NCBI RefSeq assembly: GCF_003337715.1
Contig: NZ_QPIX01000001.1
Location: forward strand, 736,682-800,681
DNA: 64,000 nucleotides
Direction: 5' to 3'
Origin: Ciceribacter lividus
GTDB taxonomy: Bacteria; Pseudomonadota; Alphaproteobacteria; Rhizobiales; Rhizobiaceae
The notes below the pieces were generated by a model. The model had not been told where the DNA came from. It saw only the letters and a program-made list of their open reading frames with translations, and ran no database searches. Positions 1 through 8,976 of the stretch are shown piece after piece. The position numbers were made by a program, and so were the translations under genes. The number at the start of each line of letters is the position of its first letter. Positions within the stretch are counted from its first letter, which is position 1.

Positions 1-936
1 CAGCGCCATCGCGGTCGACCAGACGGTCGATTCCGTCGGCCCGTAGAGATTGATCACCGGTGTGCGCAGCGCCGCCATCTTGTGGGCGAGATCCGGTGAA
101 AGGGCCTCGCCGCCGACAAGTGCGAGCACGTTGCGCAGTTCCGTTCCGCCGTCATTGACGAGGGCGCGCCAGAGTGACGGCGTCGCCTGCAGGATCGAGA
201 TCCGTTGCTCGGCGATCAGGCGCCGCAGCGCCGCCGGTTGCCGCACCGTGTCGCGCGGGGCGACAACCGTGGTCGCGCCGCAGATGAGCGGAAGGAAAAG
301 CTCCAGGGCGGCGATGTCAAAGGCGATGGTGGTGACGGCGAGCAGGCGATCCGATGCCTTGATTTCGATGAGTTCGCGCATCGACATCAGGAAATTGGTG
401 AGCGACTGGTGAGTGATCTGTACCCCCTTCGGCCGCCCGGTCGAACCGGAGGTGAAGATCACATAGGCGAGATCCTGAGATGATGGCTCCTCGGTCAGAA
501 GCTCTTTCGGCAGATCGCCGTCGCCTTCCGCGATCGGGCGATCCAGAAGGATCTGCCGCGTCGTGCCGAGATCTGTTTCACTGGCGAGTGTCGAAGTGGT
601 GACGATGGCGACCGGTTTTGCCTCGTCCAGAATGACGGACAGTCGGTTGCTGTGGTCGGAAGGGTCGAGAGGCAGATAGCTCGCACCGATCTTGAGGATG
701 GCGAGCAGGACCACGACCATTGCCTCGGAGCGAGGCACCGCGACGGCGACGAGATCGCCGGGCGCCACTCCCTTGGACGCGAGATGTCGCGCCCAGGCAT
801 CGGAGGCGACGTCGAGCGCCCGATAGCTCAATTGGCGATCGCCGAAGACGACGGCCGGGGATTGCGGCGTGCGTTCGACCTGATGGCGGAACAGGACCGG
901 CAGGCAAAGCGGATCGATGGGCCTGCCGGTGGCATT
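1..936 (-). CDS. Nonribosomal peptide synthetase, adenylation domain part (partial, runs off window start)
   Basis: This is the continuation of the same reading frame as the condensation domain upstream (937-2289), after one in-frame TGA. The frame is open from 936 to base 1; I read every codon and found no other stop. The translation begins NATGRPID and contains an adenylation core A3-like motif YVIFTSGSTGRPKG and an A5-like NLYGPTEST, so it is the N-terminal half of an amino-acid-activating domain. Adenylation domains load an amino acid as aminoacyl-AMP onto a carrier protein, which must lie beyond the window. No good start codon with a ribosome binding site was seen just after the TGA, so separate translation is unlikely. 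The substrate cannot be called because the specificity pocket is only partly present. Confidence 0.8.
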
Positions 937-2289
937 TCATTCCAGAAGCACACGCTCCCGCTCCTGCGGCAGGAGCAGGGACCGGGATGCGATCGGCCGC
1001 TCCGGTTCGGCAAGGATGGCTTCGATCATCTGCACGAAGCGCTTCTGGTGGTCGACCAGCTCGGACAGGGTGTAAAGCGCCGGATTGGCATCGAAATCAA
1101 CGATCATCGACCGGCCGTCACCACGATCATAGGCAAAGATCGTCAGGTCGGCCGTCGTGCCGTTCGACAGGTTCCGTGCCGTCACCGGCAGCCCGTTGAA
1201 GTCGAAACTGTAGTCAAACGGTTCAATGTTGACCCCGAGCGTGGCGATCTGCTCGTCGCGGTGGGAAAGGCCGAGATCGCGCCGCATGTCCTCGTAGCGG
1301 TAACGCTGGTAGCGAAGCGCCCGCGCCATCTGCTGGCTCGTCTGGCGGATGACGTCGGCCAGCCTGACGTCGGGCCCGAATCTGAAACGAAGCGGCACCG
1401 CATTGGCAAGCATGCCCGGCATGCGCCTGAGGTCGGCGCTGATCCTGGCCGTCACCATGGTCAGGATCGTCAGTTCGTCGACGTCGGCCGCCTTGGCATA
1501 ATAGGTGGCGACGAGTGCGATCAGCGTTTGCGGCAGGCTGCCGCCCGCCGCCCGACCGAGGGCTGCAACGCGGCGGATCATTTCGCGGTCGAGTTCGACG
1601 CTGTGGCGCAGGGTGCCGCCGGACGGATCGATCTTGCGCCGCGCAAGTGTCACTGGTTGCGGCAGCGATTTCAGCTGGTCGAGCCAGTATCTGCGGTCTC
1701 GTCCGAAATGCACGGAACCGCGATAGTCGCGCTCGATCGCGAGCAGTTCGTCGGGAGAGCCGAAGTCGCAGGGCGACGGCGAGCGTCCATTCTGCAAAGC
1801 CTCATAGAGCTCGCTCACCCGGCGGGCGATGAGCCCTGCGGAAAAGCCGTCGATCAGCGCGTGGTGGGCGCTGTGGTACCAGATCCAGTGGACGTCGCTG
1901 ACTTTCAGCAGCGCGCTGGCCCAAAGCCAGTCCTCGGCGACGTCGATCGGCTTGCGATGCTCGGCGTTCATCCAGCCATACGCCGCCGAGAGTGGTTCGC
2001 TCTCGTCGCTGAAATCGAGGAGCGGAATGTCGCCGTCATAGGCGCCGAGAATGACCTGATGGGGCCGGCCCTCGATGCCACGGATCCGCGACCGGGTGGC
2101 TTCCAGTTCCTCAGTCAGGATACGAAGGGCAGCGATGAAATGTCGTGAATCAAGCCTTCCGTGAATTTCGATCGCCTCGGCGATCACGAAACTCCAATCA
2201 GAGGGAGATATCTTCTCTTTCATCCACATTCCCGCCTGAGGAGAGGATGCAGGAATTGTCTTTTCTGTTCGCGCGAAACTGTAATTCAT
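937..2289 (-). CDS. Nonribosomal peptide synthetase, N-terminal condensation domain (ends at in-frame TGA)
   Basis: This is a condensation domain that would form the peptide bond between two carrier-bound substrates. The opening, SPQAGMWMKEKISPSDW, matches the usual C-domain start, and the catalytic HHxxxDG motif is present as HHALIDG. I chose the ATG at 2289 because GGGAAG lies just upstream and the C domain starts immediately; the frame is open for 31 more codons upstream, but these look non-coding. The protein stops at TGA 937-939, exactly where related synthetases carry the conserved Trp of LLEWNATG, and the adenylation domain follows in the same frame. A C domain at the very N terminus fits an EntF-like or starter-accepting module, such as a siderophore synthetase, but no iron box was recognised. 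Confidence 0.8.
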   Translation of the reverse strand: MNYSFARTEKTIPASSPQAGMWMKEKISPSDWSFVIAEAIEIHGRLDSRHFIAALRILTEELEATRSRIRGIEGRPHQVILGAYDGDIPLLDFSDESEPLSAAYGWMNAEHRKPIDVAEDWLWASALLKVSDVHWIWYHSAHHALIDGFSAGLIARRVSELYEALQNGRSPSPCDFGSPDELLAIERDYRGSVHFGRDRRYWLDQLKSLPQPVTLARRKIDPSGGTLRHSVELDREMIRRVAALGRAAGGSLPQTLIALVATYYAKAADVDELTILTMVTARISADLRRMPGMLANAVPLRFRFGPDVRLADVIRQTSQQMARALRYQRYRYEDMRRDLGLSHRDEQIATLGVNIEPFDYSFDFNGLPVTARNLSNGTTADLTIFAYDRGDGRSMIVDFDANPALYTLSELVDHQKRFVQMIEAILAEPERPIASRSLLLPQERERVLLE

Positions 2290-2801
2290 CCATCGCTTCC
2301 CGTGTCTGGACGAGTAATAGAACAAAATATTAACCCAGTTAAGCCTGTATATATCTACCGACCTACCTGATTTAATATTCAAATTGTACGGGACCCTTCA
2401 ATTCCTGTGGCGAAATCGCATTTAACCAGAGGAATTTTGTAGGTTTTTATCCTTGTAAATAGAAGCTATCATACTTTTTTTGGGCAATGCAACATAGGGG
2501 AAGCCCGTCGAGACGCGATCGTTCGGCCACGAACAGCCGCGACGCTCCGTCGACCGGATATGATGAATGATTGCATAGTGTTGAAACTGCAATGAAAGCG
2601 TGTTTCTGGCGACGCGAGGCCGGTGCACAGGATCCAACTAATTCGGGGAGGTAAAAAAAATTCCGCGAAAGTGCTTTGGGTGGCGCCGTCCGGCATAACC
2701 CGCACTCGCGCCATTTGGCCGACGCGCCCGTCTTTCCTTGCGCGCGGTGATCGTTCCCGTAAGCGGTTCCATAGTTGGTCCACCGCTGTTACATTTGGCC
2801 C
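2290..2801. other. Intergenic region between NRPS and dusA
   Basis: About 510 bases lie between the divergent NRPS and dusA genes. The part next to the NRPS (about 2290-2480) is clearly AT-richer than its surroundings and probably holds the NRPS promoter. No Irr, RirA or Fur box could be recognised with confidence. The rest is GC-rich and shows only shadow reading frames. Confidence 0.4.
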
Positions 2802-3902
2802 ATGGGGCCAAATCCGGTGCGAAAACGGGGGGGCTGGTCGAGAAGAAGCTTGAACAAGACGGGAAAGAAAGCGTTGCAGGAGCCTGTAAGACAAGAAAAA
2901 ACGAGATATTTCAAGGCTCCCGTCTTTGCCGTTGCGCCGATGATCGACTGGACGGATACCCATTGCCGCGTCTTCCACCGGCAGCTCACCCGCCGCGCAC
3001 TGCTCTATACGGAAATGATCGTGGCGGACGCGGTGATCCACGGCGATCGCGACCGGCTGCTTGGATACGAGCCCTTGGAACACCCGCTCGCCCTGCAGCT
3101 CGGCGGATCGGACCCGTCCAAGCTCGCCGAGGCGGTGAAGATCGCGGCCGATTACGGCTATGACGAGATCAACCTCAATGTCGGCTGCCCGTCCGACCGG
3201 GTGCAGTCCGGCACTTTCGGCGCCTGCCTGATGCGCACGCCGGAGACGGTGGAACGCTGCGTCGCGGCGATGAAGGCGGCGTCTCCCGTGCCGGTGACGG
3301 TCAAGTGCCGGATCGGCGTCGACGACCAGGACCCGCATGCGGTGCTGCCGGATTTCGTCGCGCGGATGGTCGCCGCCGGCGCCGACGGCCTCTGGATCCA
3401 CGCCCGCAAGGCCTGGCTGCAGGGGCTTTCGCCGAAGGAGAACCGCGACATTCCGTCGCTCGACTACGATCTCGTGCACCAGGTGAAGCGCGAGAACCCG
3501 GACCTCTTCCTCGGCATCAACGGCGGCATCCAGACGATCGAGGCGGCCCTTGCTCATCTCGAGGTAATGGACGGGGTGATGCTCGGACGCGCCGCCTACA
3601 ACAATGCGACGCTGCTGACCGGGGTCGACGCGGCGATCTACGGCGAGCCGGACCGGCGGCCGGACTGGGATGCGGTGCGCGACGCGATGATGGAGCATGC
3701 GGCACGCCATATCGCTTCCGGCGGACGGCTGATCCACGTCACCCGCCACATGGTAGGGCTGTTCCAGGGCTTTGCCGGGGCCAGGCGCTACCGGCAGATC
3801 CTCTCCGCCGACGGGGCACGGCCGGGGGCGGGGCCGGAGGTGATCGCCGCCGCCTTCGCCGCTGTCGACACGGAAGCCGGGCCGAAGCGGGCGGCCGGCT
3901 GA
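2802..3902 (+). CDS. dusA: tRNA-dihydrouridine(20/20a) synthase DusA
   Basis: FMN-dependent enzyme that reduces uridines in the tRNA D-loop to dihydrouridine. The TIM-barrel core starts at about residue 38 (FKAPVFAVAPMIDWTD), and the catalytic-cysteine motif NLNVGCPSDRVQSG has its Cys near residue 129. A phosphate-binding GINGGIQ follows, and the C-terminal helical region is intact. The DusA subtype is suggested by AVAPMIDWTDTHCR near the N terminus. Start uncertainty: ATG 2802 is used, but TTG codons at 2850 and 2874 would give proteins closer to the family length, and the first 30 or so residues look unconserved. The gene stands alone, convergent with the cold-shock gene. Confidence 0.92.
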   Translation: MGPNPVRKRGGWSRRSLNKTGKKALQEPVRQEKTRYFKAPVFAVAPMIDWTDTHCRVFHRQLTRRALLYTEMIVADAVIHGDRDRLLGYEPLEHPLALQLGGSDPSKLAEAVKIAADYGYDEINLNVGCPSDRVQSGTFGACLMRTPETVERCVAAMKAASPVPVTVKCRIGVDDQDPHAVLPDFVARMVAAGADGLWIHARKAWLQGLSPKENRDIPSLDYDLVHQVKRENPDLFLGINGGIQTIEAALAHLEVMDGVMLGRAAYNNATLLTGVDAAIYGEPDRRPDWDAVRDAMMEHAARHIASGGRLIHVTRHMVGLFQGFAGARRYRQILSADGARPGAGPEVIAAAFAAVDTEAGPKRAAG

Positions 3903-3930
3903 GGCCGGCGAGGGCGGAACCTTCGTCCTG

Positions 3931-3963
3931 AAACGGAAAACGGCGCCCCGGATGGAGCGCCGT
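3931..3963 (-). terminator. Rho-independent terminator of the cold-shock gene
   Basis: A 7-bp perfect stem (3940-3946 with 3957-3963) closes a 10-base loop. Read on the minus strand it is followed by a T-rich tract (3931-3939), 55 bases after the cold-shock stop codon. Confidence 0.7.
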
Positions 3964-4017
3964 GTCCGCCGGCCACCAGGGCCGGACATCATGCAAAAAG
4001 CGGTTCGCCGCGACGGA

Positions 4018-4230
4018 TCAGGCGAGCTGGATGTTGACCGCCTTCGGGCCCTTGCCCATGCGGTCCGGCTCCGTGTCGAAGGTTACCTGCTGGCCATCCT
4101 GCAGGCCCTGCATGCCCGAAGCGTGCAGCGCGGTGATGTGGACGAACACGTCCTTGCTGCCGCCGTCCGGCGTGATGAAGCCGAAACCCTTGTCCTGGTT
4201 GAAGAATTTTACGGTGCCCTTGGTGGCCAT
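4018..4230 (-). CDS. cspA: Cold-shock protein, CspA family
   Basis: 70-residue single-domain OB-fold nucleic-acid-binding protein of usual family length. RNP1 reads GFGFI (in KGFGFITPDG) and RNP2 reads VFVHI, the two aromatic surfaces that bind single-stranded RNA or DNA. The start is ATG 4230, with AAGGAA seven bases upstream. A longer frame runs upstream to 4674, but that part has no cold-shock homology and is not counted. It likely acts as an RNA chaperone; the paralogue class cannot be decided, so the symbol is generic. The leader upstream is long, as often seen for cold-shock mRNAs. Confidence 0.93.
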   Translation of the reverse strand: MATKGTVKFFNQDKGFGFITPDGGSKDVFVHITALHASGMQGLQDGQQVTFDTEPDRMGKGPKAVNIQLA

Positions 4231-4667
4231 GGGATAGTTCCTTTTCGGTGGTGTTTCCCGTCTCCGGCGCCGGAGGCGGGGCATTTCGGTCCCCCGGTCA
4301 GGAGGGACCCGTCGAGAGGCGCGATATCGGGAATGAACGTCTTTCGGCGGGAGTAGGCCCCCAGGGAAGCAACCACGCAGGCGATCCAAAACGAACGGTT
4401 CAGTCTCCGGGATCTGTAGCCCGAGCGGCGCAACCGTACATGGGACGCCGCCAAAGGCAAGTAAGAAAAATCTAAAACGGCATAAACTGATTTGCAAGCC
4501 CCTGAATCCCTTGGGAATTCGGGGGCGGTGGTTACTTTTTTCTGCCCGCCCGCGGTCATCCGGCACCAAACCGGCACCGCTCCGGCCGGTGCGGCCTTCG
4601 CGAATCTTCCGGCGTGCTTGATGCCGCCCCAATCCGGGTTTAGGAAAGCGGAGACGAGAGAACCATT
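4231..4667. other. Divergent intergenic region upstream of cspA and the J-domain gene
   Basis: About 437 bases lie between two divergent genes. The cspA ribosome binding site is at 4236-4245. The remainder probably holds the cspA promoter and a long untranslated leader, with an AT-richer patch near 4455-4500. No further gene or repeat was recognised. Confidence 0.4.
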
Positions 4668-5420
4668 TTGCCACGAAGACAGGTGCCGCCTTTGATCGAC
4701 CCTTACGCGACGCTCGGACTGGACCGCGACGCCGACGCGGCCGCCATCAAGAGGGCCTATCGCCGGCTCGCCAAGACCGCCCATCCGGACGGCGGCGGCG
4801 ACATTTCCGCCTTCGAGACGGTGACCGCCGCCTACGACCTCTTGCGCGACCCGGTGCGCCGCAAGGTCTACGACGACACCGGCTACGACCCGCAAATGGC
4901 CGACCCCCGCGACCTCAAGGGCCTGATGGTGCTGGAAACGCTGGTCAACGACATCATCCTCGACGAGCGCGAGCCGGGCAGCTTCGACCCCGTCGCGGCG
5001 CTGCGCCGCAAGCTCACCGACGACATCCTGAAGAACCGCTTCCACATCCTCGAACTCGAACGCCACCGCAACCGCGTGCGCCAGCACATGGACCGGCTCG
5101 CCCGCCGCCCCGGCGCCGACGTGCTCGGCTCGATGCTGCGCGCCCGCAGCCAGTCGATCGCCGAGGCGATCCGCACCGCCGAAGGGCAGATCGAGGCAAT
5201 CGAGCAGGCCTATGCGATGATCGAGGGCTATGCCTACGAGCTGGAGCCGGTCGTGCCCGCCGCGCCGCACCCGCCGGCGGCGCCGGAGATCGCGGAGACC
5301 GACGAGGGTATCGACGAGGATATCGAGACGGCCGGCGACATCGCGGCCGCCGCGCCGGCGGAGATCCTCGAAGCGGCGGGCATGGCCGAACCGGCCGAGG
5401 CGCCGCGCGCCGCCGAATAG
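4668..5420 (+). CDS. J-domain (DnaJ-like) protein
   Basis: 250-residue protein with an N-terminal J domain (about residues 11-70) carrying the HPD tripeptide at 39-41, which stimulates the ATPase of an Hsp70 partner. There is no Gly/Phe-rich, zinc-finger or C-terminal substrate-binding region of classical DnaJ. Instead residues 90-200 form a predicted helical, charged region (ELERHRNRVRQHMDRL), followed by an acidic, Ala/Glu-rich tail that is probably disordered. It is therefore a specialised J-protein co-chaperone of unknown client. The start TTG 4668 is weak; TTG 4692 is an alternative and leaves the J domain intact. Confidence 0.85.
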   Translation: MPRRQVPPLIDPYATLGLDRDADAAAIKRAYRRLAKTAHPDGGGDISAFETVTAAYDLLRDPVRRKVYDDTGYDPQMADPRDLKGLMVLETLVNDIILDEREPGSFDPVAALRRKLTDDILKNRFHILELERHRNRVRQHMDRLARRPGADVLGSMLRARSQSIAEAIRTAEGQIEAIEQAYAMIEGYAYELEPVVPAAPHPPAAPEIAETDEGIDEDIETAGDIAAAAPAEILEAAGMAEPAEAPRAAE

Positions 5421-5452
5421 GCCCATCCGCGTCGAACCCTGCGCCATGGCGG

Positions 5453-5956
5453 TCAGCCCGCGCCGTCCTGCGGTGGGGCCTTGAAGAGCCACGGACGGTA
5501 TCGGCGCTGCTCGGGATCGCCGGCGATCCAGGCGAGAATCCGTGCGCCGTAGAGGGGATGATCGAAGCCGAAGGCCGTCTCGAGCAGATAGGCGGCGCGG
5601 CGGCGCTCGTCGATCTCCGCCTCGTGTCCGTTCTCGGGTTCCGGCCAGGGATCGGGCGCACGGCCGAGCCGGGCGAATTTTGCGGCGAAATCATCGGGCA
5701 CCCAGGCGCGGGTCTCCTCGGTGATGTGGCCGGTGCAGCGCGGCCATGGCGGCGGCGCGAGCGGCCCCGTGCAGCGGCCCCGACGGCGGCAGCGGCGGGT
5801 CCGGCAGGTCTTCGTGAAACCCATCATCGCGACGGCGGTGCGCAGCAGCAACTCCATCGGCGGCTCGGGCAGCGGCAACGGTGCGTCCGTCCGGTTCTCC
5901 GGGTCGGGGCCGTCGCTGCCGGGATTTTTCCGGGCAGGGGTGTCGCGGTCGGTCAT
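5453..5956 (-). CDS. Conserved hypothetical protein with Cys/Arg-rich motif
   Basis: 167-residue protein with no assigned function. After a Pro/Asp-rich N terminus it carries MMGFTKTCRTRRCRRRGRCTG at residues about 43-65, a dense Cys/Arg cluster with three cysteines that could bind metal or nucleic acid. The C-terminal half (FDHPLYGARILAWIAGDP) looks globular and soluble. Codon use matches the neighbours. I recall similar short rhizobial proteins with this Cys/Arg cluster but no characterised function. Start is ATG 5956; the gene is convergent with the J-domain gene. Confidence 0.7.
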   Translation of the reverse strand: MTDRDTPARKNPGSDGPDPENRTDAPLPLPEPPMELLLRTAVAMMGFTKTCRTRRCRRRGRCTGPLAPPPWPRCTGHITEETRAWVPDDFAAKFARLGRAPDPWPEPENGHEAEIDERRRAAYLLETAFGFDHPLYGARILAWIAGDPEQRRYRPWLFKAPPQDGAG

Positions 5957-6498
5957 GGCGTCTCCTCTCTTCGCCGGCTCTCTCTATCGGCTTTCCGGGC
6001 CGTCCCCCCGTCCGGCGGGAGGCGCGGGAAAAATGTCAAAGCTTCGCCGCCGGTCGGGATGTCTCCCTCCGGGTCGGGTCACTTCAGTCTCGGACGCGGC
6101 GCCGCAGGGGGCCTGTCAGAGTATGAGTATGTGGCTCCTTGCGGCGCCCCGTTCGGCGTTCTTTCCCGCTGCATGCGTCTCTCTGGCAAGGCGGCGCCTC
6201 TGCCGGAACCCGAAGGGTCCGGCATCGGCCGGCGCGGATCGGCATCGAGCGCTCATCCGTCCGGTGACGGACCTTCGCTGACGCCTGGCCGGTGGCCCGG
6301 GAAGATCCCGCCGGATGGTACCGTCCGGCCTGACCCTCGCCGGCAGATGGAGGAGCGGCATTTTCGCCGGCTTACTCCACCCCGCCGTCTTTTCGCCGGG
6401 GGGGCTTTTTCAAGCTCCCAGGGCGCCTGTCTGTGTGCCTCCAAGGCACGCCCGCGTTAGCAGCGGTGACGGCGAGCCGGTCCGGACCGTTTTCGCCT

Positions 6499-6700
6499 TC
6501 CGCCTCCCGCGGAGGGAGACCGTTGCAGCGGCCGGGGTTTTCGACCTGCGACAGTCGTCGACCCCGGCGCCGGTCCCGCCTCGCCGGACTTCGCATGGCC
6601 CGGTGTATCCGATGGCGGAACGGCAGTGATTCTACGACGGGTTGGAAGGGGGTGAATGAAAAAGGGTACCGGAGATTGATTTTATTGGGGAATTTTTGCG
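6499..6700. repeat. Diverged intergenic repeat, copy 1
   Basis: This stretch shares ordered blocks with 6888-7095. Examples are gcggccggggttt, a 'gacctgcgacagtcg' block, a 'tcgccggacttcgca' block and a terminal block like ggggtgaatgaaaa followed by a T/G-rich run. It has no credible gene. It looks like an old duplicated mobile or mosaic intergenic element. Confidence 0.5.
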
Positions 6701-6712
6701 GTGAGCCGCGAA

Positions 6713-6800
6713 CCCATCTCCCCCCTTGCGGGGGAGAATGGAATTTCAACATCTTGGCGGCAGCCAAGTGCTAGAAATTCCAAGAGAGGGGCTCGGTGAG
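6713..6800 (+). repeat. Palindromic intergenic element, copy 1 of 3
   Basis: Two hairpins form a fixed architecture: a C-rich/G-rich stem (tctccccccttgcgggggaga), then an A/T-rich arm enclosing cttggcggcagccaag, closing with an arm complementary to the first (gaatttc and gaaattc). The same arrangement recurs at 9801-9878 and inverted at 16472-16547. Confidence 0.65.
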
Positions 6801-6887
6801 GATCGTGCCATGGGAACCGAGCCCCCACCTGAAAAATCTGAGGTTTAGGCGGCTTGCGCGGACCTCAAGCTCTCGATCTTTCGTCCT

Positions 6888-7095
6888 CCCCCGCAAGGGG
6901 GGAGGTGGGGGCGTGCAGCCTTTGCCGCGGCCGGGGTTTGTCACCTACGACAACCGCCCACTTCCGCGCCGGTTCTTCCTCGCCCGACTTTGCAATCCCG
7001 TATGTCAGATGGCTGGGCGGGGGACACTCTAGGACAGGCTGGGTGGAGGTGAACGAAAATGGGGGGAATTTCTTGGGGGGCAGTGGAGCCGACGT
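6888..7095. repeat. Diverged intergenic repeat, copy 2
   Basis: Second copy of the element at 6499-6700, in the same orientation and ending about 40 bases before the stop of the kinase gene. Shared blocks include gcggccggggttt, cctcgcccgacttt and ggaggtgaacgaaaa. It marks the left border of the AT-rich SIR2-kinase island. Confidence 0.5.
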
Positions 7096-7136
7096 ACCGA
7101 CGCGGGTGGCTCTGGGCGCAGTGAGTTGAGGGTAAC

Positions 7137-8876
7137 TCACTCCTTCTTCATTTCGACCACGGCAAAGTCAATTCCCGAAGAAATAGTATTTAACAACTTT
7201 AAGCTATCAGGTACGTCGAAGCTAAATCTTAAAAGATTCCCCCCTTGAACCGTTTCAGTAAATTTCTCATCTATCTTTGAAAATGTCATGACTTTGCTCT
7301 TTGCCTTAAATAGCGCGTCTGACAGATCCCTGCCTCTTGTGACGCGGTTCGCTCCCTCCCTTAAAGTGTGCCTCAAGGTGCACGTGATCGTCCGACCATC
7401 TGTTTGAATCTCAAGACCCGTACCCGCGCCAGAGGTGTACGCCGCCCTTCGTTTGTCAGCATCAAATTGAATATCGGAATCTGGTGGCGAAATTCGATTT
7501 AATATTTCTACTATGACCGAATCTGCATCGAAGGGAAAGCGCTCTTCAAATATGCCAAGCAGCTTCGTCAGCGTATCGATAAAGTCCGGCAACTGTGGAC
7601 GCACGTTTTGAATCTCACTGGTTGCTTTCAACATCAGTTTCTCGAATATGTATTTCGTAGACTTCCAGTCTTTATTGAAGAGATTCGCGCTCGCGCTCTT
7701 AAGCCGCGATGGCCAGTCAGCCCGGCCAGAAGCATTAGCAAGCGGGATTTCGCCGGAAACCATAAAATATAGAAGCATTCCAATGCCGTAGACGTCAACA
7801 AGCGCTGATCGATTGCTGTACTTCGACTTTGGATCAATCTGCTCTGGAGCGAGAAAGCCGAGTGCTTGCGACGCGTTCATATAAAATTCTGCGCCCGAAG
7901 CTCCCTTAAACCACGACAGATCAAAGTCAAGAATCCGAATGTCGGTCTCTGTAACTCTCTCCCAATATTCGCCCGTTATCATGATGTTGCTCGGTCTAAG
8001 ATCTCTGTGTAGTATTATTCTTTCGTGTGAATGGCATTCAAATATTATCCTCGATATCCAGAGGCATATATTCAATTTGTCTACAATTGAGCTCGAATAA
8101 TTATCGTTAATGTACTTCTGTAAGTCGACTCCTTGAACGTATTCCATGATGATGCTCGGCGGCAACTCAGAAGCGTCCACAAGTTTAACGACGCCGTGAA
8201 TATTGCTGTTGCTGAGAAATTTCATAGAGTCGACGCCACGTCTAAAGCTGTTGAGCATGGCGTCGTCGTCGCGCACTTCCATGTGAGCGACCTTTATGGC
8301 AATAGAATTGTCCCTCGGGTCAAATGCTTGGTATACTCTTCCGAAGTTTCCCCTGCCTAGTTCTGTGGTAATACGATTTCCCAACCAGCTCTGATTACTA
8401 TCATTTGGATTTACTCTTGTAGAAATATGTATCGCTTTGTCATATTTACTGCAGAATTCTCGATATGCACCATAGTCGAACTCGCTATCGATATTGTAGA
8501 ATTTCTTTGTCGCAGAGGCCAGATATTTTCTGATCCTGTCTGGTTCGAGCTTGATTATCTCATCCGGAGAAGGAATGTCGCCGGGAGATGAGATATTTGA
8601 TAGTACGGGATCTACCTTGTCTTCTACAGATTTTTGCTTCGTAAGGGTGCTTACAAACCATTTAAATCCTTCCTCCCAGCTCCTATCCTCGCCAGTGTAT
8701 ATTATATTCAACGGTAATTCTTTTACTATGTGCGCATCTTCACTTGAAGGCTTTTGCTTTATAATAAAATAGTCACCTGTGACGAAGCCAACGCTTCTTA
8801 AATAACTAAGCTGTCCGCTAACTGTTAGGTCGTTTACGCCTACCCCGTAGAACAAAACCAAGTTATGTGTAAACAT
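7137..8876 (-). CDS. Serine/threonine-kinase part of a SIR2-kinase protein, with C-terminal end of the SIR2 domain
   Basis: 579 residues from ATG 8876, but the frame is open upstream to about 9003 and encodes LIIDLHGNIDTPKSW, the SIR2 catalytic-His region. It is thus the 3' part of the gene starting at 9483. Residues 1-75 finish the SIR2-like fold. A kinase domain spans about 168-440: Gly-rich loop GRGNFG (174-179), Lys195 in AIKV, catalytic HRD (290-292), metal site DFD instead of DFG (317-319), and APE (343-345). HRDLRPSN has Arg where Ser/Thr kinases usually have Lys. The last 130 or so residues form an unrecognised domain. Base composition is markedly AT-richer than all neighbours, indicating transfer. 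Predicted role: NAD-depleting immune effector controlled by phosphorylation (inference). Confidence 0.85.
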   Translation of the reverse strand: MFTHNLVLFYGVGVNDLTVSGQLSYLRSVGFVTGDYFIIKQKPSSEDAHIVKELPLNIIYTGEDRSWEEGFKWFVSTLTKQKSVEDKVDPVLSNISSPGDIPSPDEIIKLEPDRIRKYLASATKKFYNIDSEFDYGAYREFCSKYDKAIHISTRVNPNDSNQSWLGNRITTELGRGNFGRVYQAFDPRDNSIAIKVAHMEVRDDDAMLNSFRRGVDSMKFLSNSNIHGVVKLVDASELPPSIIMEYVQGVDLQKYINDNYSSSIVDKLNICLWISRIIFECHSHERIILHRDLRPSNIMITGEYWERVTETDIRILDFDLSWFKGASGAEFYMNASQALGFLAPEQIDPKSKYSNRSALVDVYGIGMLLYFMVSGEIPLANASGRADWPSRLKSASANLFNKDWKSTKYIFEKLMLKATSEIQNVRPQLPDFIDTLTKLLGIFEERFPFDADSVIVEILNRISPPDSDIQFDADKRRAAYTSGAGTGLEIQTDGRTITCTLRHTLREGANRVTRGRDLSDALFKAKSKVMTFSKIDEKFTETVQGGNLLRFSFDVPDSLKLLNTISSGIDFAVVEMKKE

Positions 8877-8976
8877 ACTCTTTATGAATTCTATATAATT
8901 TTGCTTAGAAAGTAAAGTTTCCTTCTCTTCTTTTGTGAGTATCCAAGATTTTGGCGTATCGATATTTCCGTGAAGA

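Noticed and set aside
652..2148. Plus-strand reading frame of 498 codons
   Set aside because: Antisense to the NRPS condensation/adenylation frame, which carries HHxxxDG and adenylation motifs; the plus frame has Arg/Asp/Gly-rich shadow composition.
2469..3992. Minus-strand reading frame of 507 codons
   Set aside because: Antisense to dusA; no recognisable domain and a typical shadow composition.
4018..4674. 218-residue version of the cold-shock protein
   Set aside because: Only the last 70 residues are a cold-shock domain, and a strong ribosome binding site precedes its ATG at 4230.
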